From Acidobacteriota bacterium (lineage in GTDB: Bacteria > Acidobacteriota > Vicinamibacteria > Vicinamibacterales > JAKQTR01), in contig JAKQTR010000024.1 of the NCBI GenBank assembly GCA_029562975.1, positions 93,993 to 157,992 on the forward strand: 64,000 nucleotides of DNA. Reading direction: 5' to 3'. The position numbers and the translations under genes are program-made. Each line of letters begins with the position of its first letter. Within the stretch, counting starts at the first letter, position 1. Shown one piece after another: positions 55,859 through 64,000 of the stretch. The notes under the pieces are model-generated. The model did not search any database. It was given only the letters and a program-made list of their open reading frames with translations, and had not been told where the DNA came from.

Positions 55859-58800
55859 TCAGTTCAGCCTGACCGAGATCAGCTTCGAGACGCCGGGCTC
55901 CTCCATGGTGACGCCGTACAGGCGGTCGGCGACTTCCATGGTCTTGCGGTTGTGCGTGATGAGAATGAACTGGGTCTCGTCCTGCAGCTCCCTGAGCATG
56001 TCCAGGAACCGGCCCGTGTTCGCGTCGTCGAGGGGGGCGTCGATCTCGTCGAGCAGGCAGAACGGGCTCGGCTTGTGCCGGAAGATCGCGAACATCAGCG
56101 AGATGGCGGCCAGCGCCTTCTCGCCGCCCGACAGCAGCTGGACGTTCTGGAGCCGCTTGCCCGGCGGCTGGGCGATGATCTCGATCCCGCTTTCGAGGAT
56201 GTCGTCCTCGTCGACCAGCGTGAGCCCGGCCCGCCCGCCGCCGAACAGCGTGGCGAACACCTGCTGGAACTGCAGGTTGATGGCGTCGAAGGCCTCGCGG
56301 AACCGCTCGCGCGTGGTGTGATCGATCTTCTTGATGGCCTCGCCGGTCGAGGCAATCGACTCCACGAGATCGCGGCGCTGGCCCGTCAGGAAGCCGTGTC
56401 GCGCGTCCAGCTGGTCGTACTCCTCGATGGCCATCATGTTGACCGGGCCCAGCTTTTCGATCTTCCGCTTCAGCGCCCCGATGGCCTCTTCCGGCGTGAT
56501 CGGCCGCGTGGGCGCGTCGGCCGGCTCCGCCCGGGGCGAGGAGGCGGCATCGGCCGCCGGCGCCGTCTCGCCGGCCGCGGGCCCCGCCGCCGGCGCCCCG
56601 CCCGCGGCGTCGCCGGGCGCCGGTTCCTCGTCGGGCTCCTCGGCGAAGATCGTCCGCCAGTCCGGGCTCACGTCGCCGTCGCGCTCCATCTGCTCGACGT
56701 CGGCAATCACCGAGGCGAGTCCGCAGCCCAGCGTGTCGGCGCAGGCGGCCTCGAGGTGCTCGAGATCGCTTTCGGCCCTCGCCCGCGCCACCTCGATCTC
56801 GGACCGCGCCGCGCGCGCCTCGTCCAGGGCGCGGCGGGCCTCGCGGACGTCCGCTTCGGTCTCGCCTTCGAGGGCCCGGAGTTCCGCGACGGCCTGGTCC
56901 AGGGCGCCGACGGCGTCGCGGGCGGCGCCGAGCGCCCCGATGGCGTCGTCCAACGCCCGCCCGGCCTCCCGCACCGACTGCCGCAGGCCTTCCTGGTCCT
57001 CACCGGCCTGCCGCCGTTCGTCCTGCCGCGCGGCCAGCCGGCTCTCGATCTCGCGCGCCGCCTCGTCGGCCCTTGCGGCTTCGAGGGCCGCCATCGTCGC
57101 CCGCTCGACGAGCCGGGCGTGCCGGGCCATGGCGTCGCGGACGCCGTCGCCCTTCTGCCGGGCGCCTTCCCGCGCCTCGAAGAGCGTGCGCTGCGCCGCA
57201 TCCAGCCGCTCGTCAATCGCGCGCTGGTCCCCGGCCAGGCGCGCGATGGCGGCCCTGGCCTCGGCTTCCCGCGCGTCCAGCGCGGCGGCTTCTTCCCGGG
57301 CCCGTCTAACGTCGAGCCCGACGAGGTCCCGCTTCTGGCGGATGCGGGCGAGCTCATCGTCCGCCTGCGCGACGCGCAGCTCGGAGCCGACCATCGCCAT
57401 TTCCACCCGGTGGATCTCGGCGCGCATCGCATCCAGGGCGGCAGCGCCGAGCGTGAGTTGATGCTCGAGGCCGGCCACCGTGTCGGCGAGGGCGGACACC
57501 GCCGACCGGCCGGCGGCCAGCCGCTCTCTCAGTTCGCGCGTGTCGCGCTTGGTCTGCAGGATGCCCCGGCCGCCGTCCCGCCGGCCTCCGCCGAGGACGA
57601 GCCGCGGGCCCAGGCACACCTCTCCATCCAGCGTCGCAACGGGGTCGGCGGTGAGGGCGGCGGCGGCCACGGCGTCGGCGTACGAGTCGGCGATCCAGGC
57701 TCGGCGCACGAGCGGGGCCAGCGCGTCGGCATGCGGGCCTGCGAGCGACGCCACGGAGGCGAGCGGAACCAGGCCCGGCGCCGGGGGCGCCTCGTCGATT
57801 GCCGCCGCGTCCGGGCCGCCGGGCCGGCTGCCGGTGATCACGAAGCCGCATCGCCCCGCGCCGTGCGCCTTGACGATGCCGAGGGCGCGGGCCGCCTCGT
57901 CGTGGCTCGGGACCACCACGTACTGCAGCACGTCGCCCAGGCAGGCCTCGACGGCGCGCTCGTAGCCCGGCGCCACGTCGAGATGATCTGCCAGGGACCC
58001 GGCGTGGGCCACCGGGCCGCCGGGCGCCGCCAGCAGCAGCCGTGCGCCGTCTTCGTAGGCGCTCCGGGCGGCCTCGAATTCCTCGAGCGATCTCAGCCTG
58101 GCGGATGCGTCGGCCAGCTCCTGTTCCCGTTCGCGCAGGGCCGACGCGGCAAGGTCGCGCTCGGCGCGGAGCGCGGACAGCTCGGCGTCGCGCGCGGCGC
58201 GGCCGCGCGCGACGGCCTCGAGCGTGGCCTTCGCGGACGCGAGCGCTTCCGAGGCTGCCTGCCGGTCGCGGCGCGCCCTGTCCTCCTCGATGTCGAGGTC
58301 GCCCGCTTCGCCGGTCCACCGCGCCAGGTCCCTGGCGACGCGCTCGCGCGTGGCGAGGGCGTTCTGGACGGCGTGCTGGAGGGCCGTGACGGCGCTGGCC
58401 GCGGCGAACTGCTCGGCGCGGACCGCCTCCACGTCGCCCTCGAGGCCGTCCATCGTGGCGTGGAGGGCGGCCTGCACCTCTTGCGCCGCGGCGAGCGCCG
58501 CGGCCGCGTCGTCGCGCTCCTCGCCCGCGCGCGCCGCCGCCTGCGCCTTCGCGGCCCGGTCCGCGGCGGCGGGCTCGCGCCGCCCCGCGAGCGCCGCAAT
58601 CTCGCGCTCGAGGTCCGCTGCGCGGGCGGCGAGCGAGGCGAGCCTGGCCTCGTCGGCCTGCATGCGCGCTTCGAGGCGCCCGATGTCCACTTCGTGAACG
58701 TGCGCGGTCTCGCGCGCCTCCCTCGCCGCCTGCTCGCGCCCGGCGGCCTCGAGGCGCACGCGCTCCACGGCGGCGTCGCGCTCGGCGAGGCGGGCGGCCG

Positions 58801-59614
58801 CGCCGGCTTCCGCGGCGCGGGCCTGCGCGATGCGCGTGTCGGCCCCTGCAATCGCCTGGGCCAGCACGCGCTGGCGCCGCGCGACGAGCACCTTCTCCCA
58901 CCGCCGCAGCTCGTCGCGCAGCCGGCCGTACCGCCGGGCCTTCGCCGCCTGCCGCATCAGCGTGCCGCGCTGCTTCTCGACCTCGAAGATGATGTCGTCG
59001 ATGCGCGTCAGGTTCTGCCTGGCGGCCTCCAGCTTCAGCTCCGCCGTGCGGCGCCTGGCCCGGTACTTCGTCACGCCGGCCGCTTCCTCGATCAGCTGCC
59101 GCCGCTCCACGGGCTTGGAGCTCAGGATCTGCCCGATCTTGCCCTGCTCGATGACCGCGTACGCCTTCGCGCCGAGGCCGGTGTCCATCAGGAGCTCGTG
59201 CACGTCGCGCAGCCGGCTCGCCTCGCCGTTGATGAGGTACTCGCTCTCCCCCGACCGGTACAGCCGGCGCGTGACTTCGACCTCCCGCACCATCGGGCGC
59301 CCCTCGTCGTCGGCCAGGGCGCCGGCCGCGCCCGGCCCGGGCTGAAGCGCCGGCACGCCGGCGAGCATGAGCCGGACCTCGGCCGCCGCGTTGGGCTTGC
59401 GCGCGTCGCTGCCGCTGAAGATCACGTCCTCCATGCGGTCGCCGCGCAGGCTCTTGGCGCTCTGCTCGCCGAGCACCCAGACGATGGCGTCGGCCACGTT
59501 GCTCTTGCCGCAGCCGTTGGGCCCGACAATCGCGGTGACGCCGCGATCGAAGGAGAGCTCGGAGCGGTCGCTGAAGGACTTGAACCCGGTGATTTCCAGA
59601 CGCTGCAAACGCAT
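55859..59614 (-). CDS. smc: Chromosome segregation protein SMC
   Basis: 1251 residues. N-terminal Walker A GPNGCGKSN at 31-39; a long coiled coil; hinge at about 500-650 (YERAVEACLGDVLQYVVV, GGRRDGGRG); second coil; signature LLSGGEKAL at 1160-1168; Walker B FCLLDEIDAPLDD near 1186. It loads with ScpAB to organise and segregate the chromosome. Unusual is an Ala/Pro/Glu-rich stretch at about 985-1040 (EEPDEEPAPGDAAGGAPAA and onward) just before the C-terminal head. ctpA lies 63 bp upstream on the same strand. Confidence 0.96.
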   Translation of the reverse strand: MRLQRLEITGFKSFSDRSELSFDRGVTAIVGPNGCGKSNVADAIVWVLGEQSAKSLRGDRMEDVIFSGSDARKPNAAAEVRLMLAGVPALQPGPGAAGALADDEGRPMVREVEVTRRLYRSGESEYLINGEASRLRDVHELLMDTGLGAKAYAVIEQGKIGQILSSKPVERRQLIEEAAGVTKYRARRRTAELKLEAARQNLTRIDDIIFEVEKQRGTLMRQAAKARRYGRLRDELRRWEKVLVARRQRVLAQAIAGADTRIAQARAAEAGAAARLAERDAAVERVRLEAAGREQAAREARETAHVHEVDIGRLEARMQADEARLASLAARAADLEREIAALAGRREPAAADRAAKAQAAARAGEERDDAAAALAAAQEVQAALHATMDGLEGDVEAVRAEQFAAASAVTALQHAVQNALATRERVARDLARWTGEAGDLDIEEDRARRDRQAASEALASAKATLEAVARGRAARDAELSALRAERDLAASALREREQELADASARLRSLEEFEAARSAYEDGARLLLAAPGGPVAHAGSLADHLDVAPGYERAVEACLGDVLQYVVVPSHDEAARALGIVKAHGAGRCGFVITGSRPGGPDAAAIDEAPPAPGLVPLASVASLAGPHADALAPLVRRAWIADSYADAVAAAALTADPVATLDGEVCLGPRLVLGGGRRDGGRGILQTKRDTRELRERLAAGRSAVSALADTVAGLEHQLTLGAAALDAMRAEIHRVEMAMVGSELRVAQADDELARIRQKRDLVGLDVRRAREEAAALDAREAEARAAIARLAGDQRAIDERLDAAQRTLFEAREGARQKGDGVRDAMARHARLVERATMAALEAARADEAAREIESRLAARQDERRQAGEDQEGLRQSVREAGRALDDAIGALGAARDAVGALDQAVAELRALEGETEADVREARRALDEARAARSEIEVARARAESDLEHLEAACADTLGCGLASVIADVEQMERDGDVSPDWRTIFAEEPDEEPAPGDAAGGAPAAGPAAGETAPAADAASSPRAEPADAPTRPITPEEAIGALKRKIEKLGPVNMMAIEEYDQLDARHGFLTGQRRDLVESIASTGEAIKKIDHTTRERFREAFDAINLQFQQVFATLFGGGRAGLTLVDEDDILESGIEIIAQPPGKRLQNVQLLSGGEKALAAISLMFAIFRHKPSPFCLLDEIDAPLDDANTGRFLDMLRELQDETQFILITHNRKTMEVADRLYGVTMEEPGVSKLISVRLN

Positions 59615-59677
59615 GGCTTCGAACCGTGTGAATCGGCGGCCGGCCCGCGCCCCGGCGCGCGGCGCCCCTCGGCCCGC

Positions 59678-61297
59678 CTAGTGGCTGGCGCGCGACGCCC
59701 TGGCCCTGGAGGCCAGCACCATCCGCTCGGCCTCGTCGAAGGAGGCCAGCCCCAGCTGCGCCTGCGGGTCCGTCGTGAGGAGGCGGCGGCGCGCGTCCTC
59801 CACCGTCCAGAGGTTGAGGTCGATCTCGTAGCGGATCATCGACGTGATGAACGACAGGTCCTGCCGGAAGCCCGCCTCGTCGATGGCCAGCCCCTCGCTC
59901 GTCACGTGGTCGCGGAACGCGCCGAGCATCTCTTCGTCCACCGCGAAGTCCTTCGAGACGAACCGGCGGCCGTGCGCCTGCCCCGCGATCCGCGTGTCGC
60001 CGACGGCCGAGAACTTCTGGGCGAAGGACGCGAACGCCTGTCTCGCGTAGAGCAGCCGCGCGAAGCGGCCCGGGTTGAACCCCTCGATCGGCCCTTCGAG
60101 GCGGCGATCGGGCTCGATGCCCCCGCCTCCGTAGACCGGCCGTCCGGCGTCGGTGTGCGTCAGGTCCGCCGATCGACGCTCGCTCGGCGCGGTCTGCGAA
60201 CGCGCCGTGTACAGGAGGTACTCGTCGAACGTCCCGTCCCACGGCCGCTGGATCAGCCGGCCGCTCGGCGTGTAGTAGCGGGCCGTCGTCAGGGCGAGGG
60301 CGGCGCCCTCGCTGACCCGGTAGACCGACTGCACCAGCGCCTTGCCGAACGTCGTCTCGCCCACGACGAGCGCCCGGTCGTGGTCCTGCAGCGCCCCCGC
60401 CACGATCTCGGAGGCGCTCGCGCTGTTCCGGTTGACCAGCACCACCATCGGCACATCGGTGTACCGGCCTCGCTCCGTCGCGCGGTAGTCCTGGTCGGCG
60501 TTCGGGACCCGCCCGCGCGTGTAGACGATCATCTGGCCCTGCTGCAGGAACTCGTTCGACACCCGGATCGCCTGGTCGAGCGGCCCGCCGGGATTCCCGC
60601 GCAGATCGAGCAGCAGGCGCTTCATGCCGCGGCCCTGGAGCGCTTTCAGCGACGCGGCCAGGTCGTTGCCCGTCTGCTCGGCGAAGTCCTGGATGCGGAT
60701 GTACCCCGTCACGGCGTCGATCATGGCCGCCGGCAGGATCGTCGGGATGCTGATCTCGTCTCGCGGCACGTCCAGCTCGATGAGCTGGTCGTAGCCGCGG
60801 CGCCGGAGCGACACGTGCACCGTGGTGCCCTTCGGCCCGCGCAGCCGCCGCGCGGCCTGGTCGGTCGTCCAGCCCTTGGTGTCGTCGCCGTCGATCCTGG
60901 CAATGACGTCGCCGCGGCGGACGCCCTTCTTGTAGGCCGGCGACCCCTCGAAGAGGCTGACCGCGGTGATGTCCCCGTCCACCACCTGGATGGTGATGCC
61001 GAGGCCGTAGTAGCGCCCCTGCTGCCGCTCCCGCATCTGTCCGTAGGTCCGGGGATCGAGAAAGCTCGAGTGCGGATCGAGGGTCTGGAGCATGCCGGCG
61101 ATGGCGCCGTACACGACGCGCTCGCTGTCGATCTTCTCGACATAGCCCGTCTCGACCAGGCGCACAGCAGCCGTGAAGGACCGGTAGCGCTCCGGGGCCC
61201 GATCCTGGCTCCCGGCGGCGCGGCCGAAGATGCCGCCGGCAAGTGCGGACACGACGAGCACCGAGGCCACCAGCAGCGACAGCCGGGCGAAGCGCAT
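59678..61297 (-). CDS. ctpA: C-terminal processing peptidase, S41A family
   Basis: 539 residues. Signal or anchor segment 5-22 (RLSLLVASVLVVSALAGG); PDZ domain about 95-165 (YYGLGITIQVVDG, AYKKGVRRGDVIARIDG); catalytic domain with LDLRGNPGG near 230, the Ser in NRNSASASEIVAGAL (290-304) and Lys319 in TTFGKALVQS. The enzyme trims or degrades envelope proteins from the C-terminus. The last 140 residues are an extension of unknown role. The ATG at 61297 lies 7 nt after a -10 box, so the transcript is likely leaderless; the open frame to 61444 covers the promoter. Confidence 0.92.
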   Translation of the reverse strand: MRFARLSLLVASVLVVSALAGGIFGRAAGSQDRAPERYRSFTAAVRLVETGYVEKIDSERVVYGAIAGMLQTLDPHSSFLDPRTYGQMRERQQGRYYGLGITIQVVDGDITAVSLFEGSPAYKKGVRRGDVIARIDGDDTKGWTTDQAARRLRGPKGTTVHVSLRRRGYDQLIELDVPRDEISIPTILPAAMIDAVTGYIRIQDFAEQTGNDLAASLKALQGRGMKRLLLDLRGNPGGPLDQAIRVSNEFLQQGQMIVYTRGRVPNADQDYRATERGRYTDVPMVVLVNRNSASASEIVAGALQDHDRALVVGETTFGKALVQSVYRVSEGAALALTTARYYTPSGRLIQRPWDGTFDEYLLYTARSQTAPSERRSADLTHTDAGRPVYGGGGIEPDRRLEGPIEGFNPGRFARLLYARQAFASFAQKFSAVGDTRIAGQAHGRRFVSKDFAVDEEMLGAFRDHVTSEGLAIDEAGFRQDLSFITSMIRYEIDLNLWTVEDARRRLLTTDPQAQLGLASFDEAERMVLASRARASRASH

Positions 61298-61304
61298 ACG
61301 ATTA

Positions 61305-61333
61305 ATCGTACCAGATAACCTCTGGTGCGGCAA
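61305..61333 (-). promoter_or_regulatory. Promoter of ctpA, possibly leaderless
   Basis: On the - strand TTGCCG (61333-61328), 17-nt spacer, TACGAT (61310-61305); the start codon follows 7 nt later. Confidence 0.6.
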
Positions 61334-61364
61334 CGACTTCGCGCCCCGGCCGCGGCGCCCGTCC

Positions 61365-61393
61365 TTGACCCTGCGCCCCTCCGGTCCTATGAT
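61365..61393 (+). promoter_or_regulatory. Promoter of tatA-tatC
   Basis: TTGACC (61365-61370), 17-nt spacer, TATGAT (61388-61393); leader of about 110 nt before the ATG at 61513. Divergent from the ctpA promoter. Confidence 0.65.
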
Positions 61394-61512
61394 GCAGTAA
61401 GCCCCGTCCGCGGTGCGGCAGAGGGCGACGACCGTCGCCCGCACGGGTCCCGGGAAGACCCGGCCCGGGCGCCCGCAGCCGCTCGTCCGGAGGGGCCATT
61501 GGAGCCAGTTCC

Positions 61513-61782
61513 ATGTTCGGATCCATCGGCATGCCCGAGCTCGTCATTGTCCTGGTGCTCGCGCTGATCATCTTCGGGCCGCGGAAGCTGCCGGAGCTCG
61601 GACGCTCGCTCGGCCGGAGCATCGGGGAGTTCCGCCGCGCGTCGAACGAGCTGCGCAGCACCCTGGAGGAGGAAATCCGTCTGGAGGAGCAGAAGGCCCC
61701 GGCGGCCTCGTCCGCTTCCGCGCACGAACGCGCGTCGGAGCCGCCCTCCGACTCCACGTCCGGTTCGACGTCCGACTCGTGA
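61513..61782 (+). CDS. tatA: Sec-independent translocase protein TatA/TatB
   Basis: 89 residues. Short N-terminal transmembrane helix (about 6-21, [17 protein letters not shown]), the [14 protein letters not shown] hinge, then an amphipathic helix to about residue 58 and a Ser-rich acidic tail. The Glu in PELV at position 9 is the pore or substrate-contact residue of TatB and some TatA. A single TatA/B protein with TatC is a minimal system, but another copy could be elsewhere. Its stop overlaps the tatC GTG (GTGA). Confidence 0.9.
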   Translation: MFGSIGMPELVIVLVLALIIFGPRKLPELGRSLGRSIGEFRRASNELRSTLEEEIRLEEQKAPAASSASAHERASEPPSDSTSGSTSDS

Positions 61783-62639
61783 CGCCGGGCCTGCTCGCCA
61801 AGCTCCTCCCGCAACGGCTCCGGAAGGCGCCGCCGCCCCGCCAGCTCACGTCGGCGAAGGCGCTCGACCGCCCCTGGCGCGACGACGAGGCGGACGACGA
61901 CGGCGCGGGCGGCCGGATGTCGTTTCTCGAGCACCTCGACGAACTGCGCCAGCGGCTCGTCGCCTCCGCGATCTCGCTCGCCGCGGGGACGGTCGTCGCC
62001 GTCTTCTTCATCGATCGGATCTTCGACTTCATCATGCGGCCGCTCTTCGAGAAGCTGCCCGCGGGATCGCAGCTCATCTACACGGAGCCGACCGAGGCCT
62101 TCATGCTGAAGGTGAAGATCGCGCTCCTGTCCGGGCTGGTCATCGGGGCGCCGCTCATCATGGCGCAGCTCTGGCTGTTCATCGCGCCCGGCCTGTACGC
62201 CCGCGAGAAGCGCTTCGCGTTGCCCTTCATCGTTTCGGCCAGCGTGTTCTTCGTGGCCGGGGCGGCGTTCAACCACTACGTGCTCTTCCCCCTGGCGTGG
62301 CAGTTCCTGGCGGGCTTCTCGAACGACTACCTGATGTTCATGCCGCGCATCGCGCCGGTGTTCTCGCTGTACGCGATGCTGCTCGTGGCGATGGGACTCG
62401 TCTTCGAGATGCCCGTGGTCATCCTCGTGCTGGCCAAGATGGGCATCGTCACGGCCGGCTTCCTCTGGCGGAACATCAAGTACGCCGTCCTCGTCATCTT
62501 CATCGCCGCGGCCGTGATCACGCCGACGGGAGACATGGTCACGCAGTCGCTCATGGCCGGGCCGATGGTGGTCCTGTACGTCCTGAGCATCGGGCTCGCC
62601 TGGATCTTCGGCAAGCGCCGGCGCGCGCCCGGGGACTGA
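61779..62639 (+). CDS. tatC: Sec-independent translocase protein TatC
   Basis: 286 residues from GTG at 61779. The core begins [21 protein letters not shown] near residue 47, then six transmembrane helices, the conserved loop [26 protein letters not shown] and [16 protein letters not shown], ending [18 protein letters not shown]. TatC recognises the twin-arginine signal. The 46-residue basic and acidic N-terminal extension is not seen in E. coli TatC; if the ATG at 61918 is used, it is absent. The overlap with the tatA stop favours the GTG. Confidence 0.93.
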   Translation: MTPGLLAKLLPQRLRKAPPPRQLTSAKALDRPWRDDEADDDGAGGRMSFLEHLDELRQRLVASAISLAAGTVVAVFFIDRIFDFIMRPLFEKLPAGSQLIYTEPTEAFMLKVKIALLSGLVIGAPLIMAQLWLFIAPGLYAREKRFALPFIVSASVFFVAGAAFNHYVLFPLAWQFLAGFSNDYLMFMPRIAPVFSLYAMLLVAMGLVFEMPVVILVLAKMGIVTAGFLWRNIKYAVLVIFIAAAVITPTGDMVTQSLMAGPMVVLYVLSIGLAWIFGKRRRAPGD

Positions 62640-62642
62640 CGG

Positions 62643-63713
62643 GTGGCGATCAGCAAGTCGGCGGCGGCTGAGATCGGGCCCCTCATCGCCGACTTGTGCG
62701 GGAGCGACGACCGGGCGCGCGACGCGGCGTCGGCGAGGCTGGCGGTGATCGGCGCGCGCGCCGTCCCGCACCTCGTGGCCGCGTGCGGCCGCACGCGGTC
62801 GCCCGCCGCCCTTGCCGCGATCCTCAAGACGCTCGAGTCGGCGCCGGACCGTCGCAGCGTCGGGCTCGCCGTCGGACTGCTGCACGACGCCGGCGCCGAG
62901 CCCAGGATCCGCGGCGCCGCCATCGCGCTGCTCGCCGCGCACCTCGACCACCCGCAAGGGCCGAGGGCCCTCGACGAGTTGAGCGCGTTCGCCCTCGACG
63001 CCGAGCAGCCGGATTCGCTTCGCCTGCAGGCGCTCGACGCCGTCGCCCGCCTCCTCCCGCGCGTCACGGCCCCGCTGCGCGCGCTGCTCGCCGTCGATCC
63101 CAGCGCCGCCCTCCGCGCGTGGGCCGCGGCCGACCCGGCCGCGGCGCCGGCGGCGGTCGACCCGCGCCTGGCCGTCGAATCGGCGGCCGCGGGCGAGCCC
63201 GCCGATCCCGCCCTGCTGCGGGAACTCGTGCCCGCCGGCGCGGCCGACGCGCCGCTTCCCACCCTCCACCGCCTCGTCGAGATCGCCCGCGCGCGCGAGG
63301 AGGCCGCCCCGACGCCCACGGACCGGGCCGAGTGGCGTGCCGTGCGCGGCGCGGTGCACCTCGCCCTGGCCCGGCGCGGGAGCCGGGTGGCCGTCTACGA
63401 CCTCCGCGAGGCCCTGGCCGGGCCGGCCGGCGCGCTGACCGCGGAGTTCGTCGACGCCCTGCGGATGGCCGGCGACACCGCGTGCCTGGAAGCGCTCGCA
63501 GAGCGCCTCGCCCGGGCCGCCGCTCCGGGCGCCGCCCCCGAGCCCCTCGCTGACCGGCTGCTCGCGGCCGGCCGGGCGATCGTCGAGCGCGAAAAGCTGA
63601 CCAGACGGCACGCCTCCATCAAGAAGGTCGCGCGATTGTCGGCCGCCGTCGCCGACGCGCTGGTCGCCGAGAGCGGGCCTCCGGCCCCGGATCTGCTGAG
63701 CCCCCGGGACTGA
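62643..63713 (+). CDS. HEAT-repeat protein of unknown function
   Basis: 356 residues from GTG 3 nt after the tatC stop. The first 180 residues read as alpha-helical pairs of HEAT type (RDAASARLAVIGARAVPHLVAACG, SPAALAAILKTLESAPDRR). The remainder is helical with RRHASIKKVARLSAAVADAL near the end. No signal peptide or catalytic motif is seen. Co-transcription with tatAC suggests a scaffold or adaptor role, which is inference. Confidence 0.75.
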   Translation: MAISKSAAAEIGPLIADLCGSDDRARDAASARLAVIGARAVPHLVAACGRTRSPAALAAILKTLESAPDRRSVGLAVGLLHDAGAEPRIRGAAIALLAAHLDHPQGPRALDELSAFALDAEQPDSLRLQALDAVARLLPRVTAPLRALLAVDPSAALRAWAAADPAAAPAAVDPRLAVESAAAGEPADPALLRELVPAGAADAPLPTLHRLVEIARAREEAAPTPTDRAEWRAVRGAVHLALARRGSRVAVYDLREALAGPAGALTAEFVDALRMAGDTACLEALAERLARAAAPGAAPEPLADRLLAAGRAIVEREKLTRRHASIKKVARLSAAVADALVAESGPPAPDLLSPRD

Positions 63714-63728
63714 CGGCCCGGGGCCCCC

Positions 63729-64000
63729 TTGTGAGTTCCGGATTCTGTTAGCCCTGATGTGACAAAAACTCAGGCCGCGCGAGCCAGCGCGGTCTGGATG
63801 CGGGTGTAGAGCTGACGGGTCGGCGCATTGTCGGTCAGGCGGAGGGTGGGCACCCCCTGCGGACGGACCAGCGTCGCGGCGCGGTTGATCAGGATGAAGC
63901 GCAGCGTCTGCACCGTCTGCAAGAGGGGCAGGGTGGTGTGCTTGCGGGTGCGCCGGCGCCGCTCGGCGCCCGTGTCGATCTGGAAGTTGGTGAGCAGGTT
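63729..64000. mobile_element. Insertion sequence, 3' part, cut by the window edge
   Basis: The transposase fragment and its downstream flank (CCTTGTGAGTTCCGGATTCT at 63728-63747) look like one end of an IS. The exact boundary and any target duplication cannot be fixed without the other end. It lies 15 bp after the HEAT-protein gene, which appears intact. Confidence 0.5.
63770..64000 (-). CDS. Transposase, C-terminal 76 residues (IS1380-like)
   Basis: The reading frame is open on the - strand from the right edge to the TGA at 63770 and was missed by ORF scanning because its start lies outside. The translated end includes TRKHTTLPLLQTVQTLRFIL, INRAATLVRPQGVPTLRL and TRQLYTRIQTALARAA. The FILINRAATLVR region followed by a short tail resembles the C-terminus of IS1380/IS4-type DDE transposases as I recall. 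The base composition is slightly less GC-rich than the neighbours. The catalytic residues lie beyond the window. Confidence 0.55.
   Translation of the reverse strand, partial: NLLTNFQIDTGAERRRRTRKHTTLPLLQTVQTLRFILINRAATLVRPQGVPTLRLTDNAPTRQLYTRIQTALARAA

Noticed and set aside
55781..61318. A 1845-codon open frame on the + strand
   Set aside because: It is antisense to smc and ctpA, whose motifs are unmistakable; the frame stays open because of extreme GC at third codon positions, and its translation is Arg/Gly/Ala-rich with no domain.

Overview
The window is GC-rich, densely coded bacterial chromosome with a right edge cut inside an insertion sequence. The family mix points to Acidobacteriota, probably a Vicinamibacteria-like lineage. 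Markers are an Acidobacteria-type VWA protein (32732-34912), a lone Oar-type TonB receptor with an N-terminal carboxypeptidase-regulatory-like domain (15635-18817), a DUF4097 lipoprotein, and many exported peptidases. The lineage is inferred from families; no rRNA or other phylogenetic marker was compared.

Layout. 94-4709: glucuronate locus. A galU-type uridylyltransferase overlaps a plant-type glucuronokinase gene on the + strand, tail to tail with exuT-uxaC on the - strand, so one locus encodes uptake, catabolism and possible UDP-glucuronate salvage. 5099-11597: hemerythrin protein, a cyclic-nucleotide-domain/aspartase fusion, exported M3 oligopeptidase, CBM9-like protein, and an RRM protein with a hairpin-rich leader followed by a small basic protein. 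11636-18817: TPR membrane protein, a glycosyltransferase/methyltransferase fusion, and the TonB receptor, which ends in a strong terminator. 18891-28903: mixed metabolism (methyltransferase, uridine kinase, zinc peptidase, monooxygenase plus Fe-alcohol dehydrogenase, MBL hydrolase, uridine phosphorylase, Aat, DmpA-type peptidase, Tat-exported asparaginase). 29050-34912: alpha-glucan phosphorylase, VOC protein, two small unknown proteins, VWA protein.

35143-40440: HtrA protease, MidA-type methyltransferase, CYTH protein, and a MurU-AmgK-like pair suggesting anhydro-murein sugar recycling. 40540-43301: asnS and rimO. 43385-53273: the translation/RNA operon rimP-nusA-infB-rbfA-nrnA-truB-rpsO-pnp, preceded by a terminator-like rimP leader. 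53350-63713: cupredoxin, M48 protease, DUF4097 lipoprotein, smc, ctpA, divergent tatA-tatC and a HEAT-repeat protein. 63770-64000 is the 3' end of a transposase.

Several genes show a recognisable -10 box (TAYRAT-like), and three of these boxes lie only 7-8 nt before the start codon, suggesting leaderless transcripts. I saw no tRNA, rRNA, CRISPR array or prophage. All family calls come from reading motifs and length; no database search was run.
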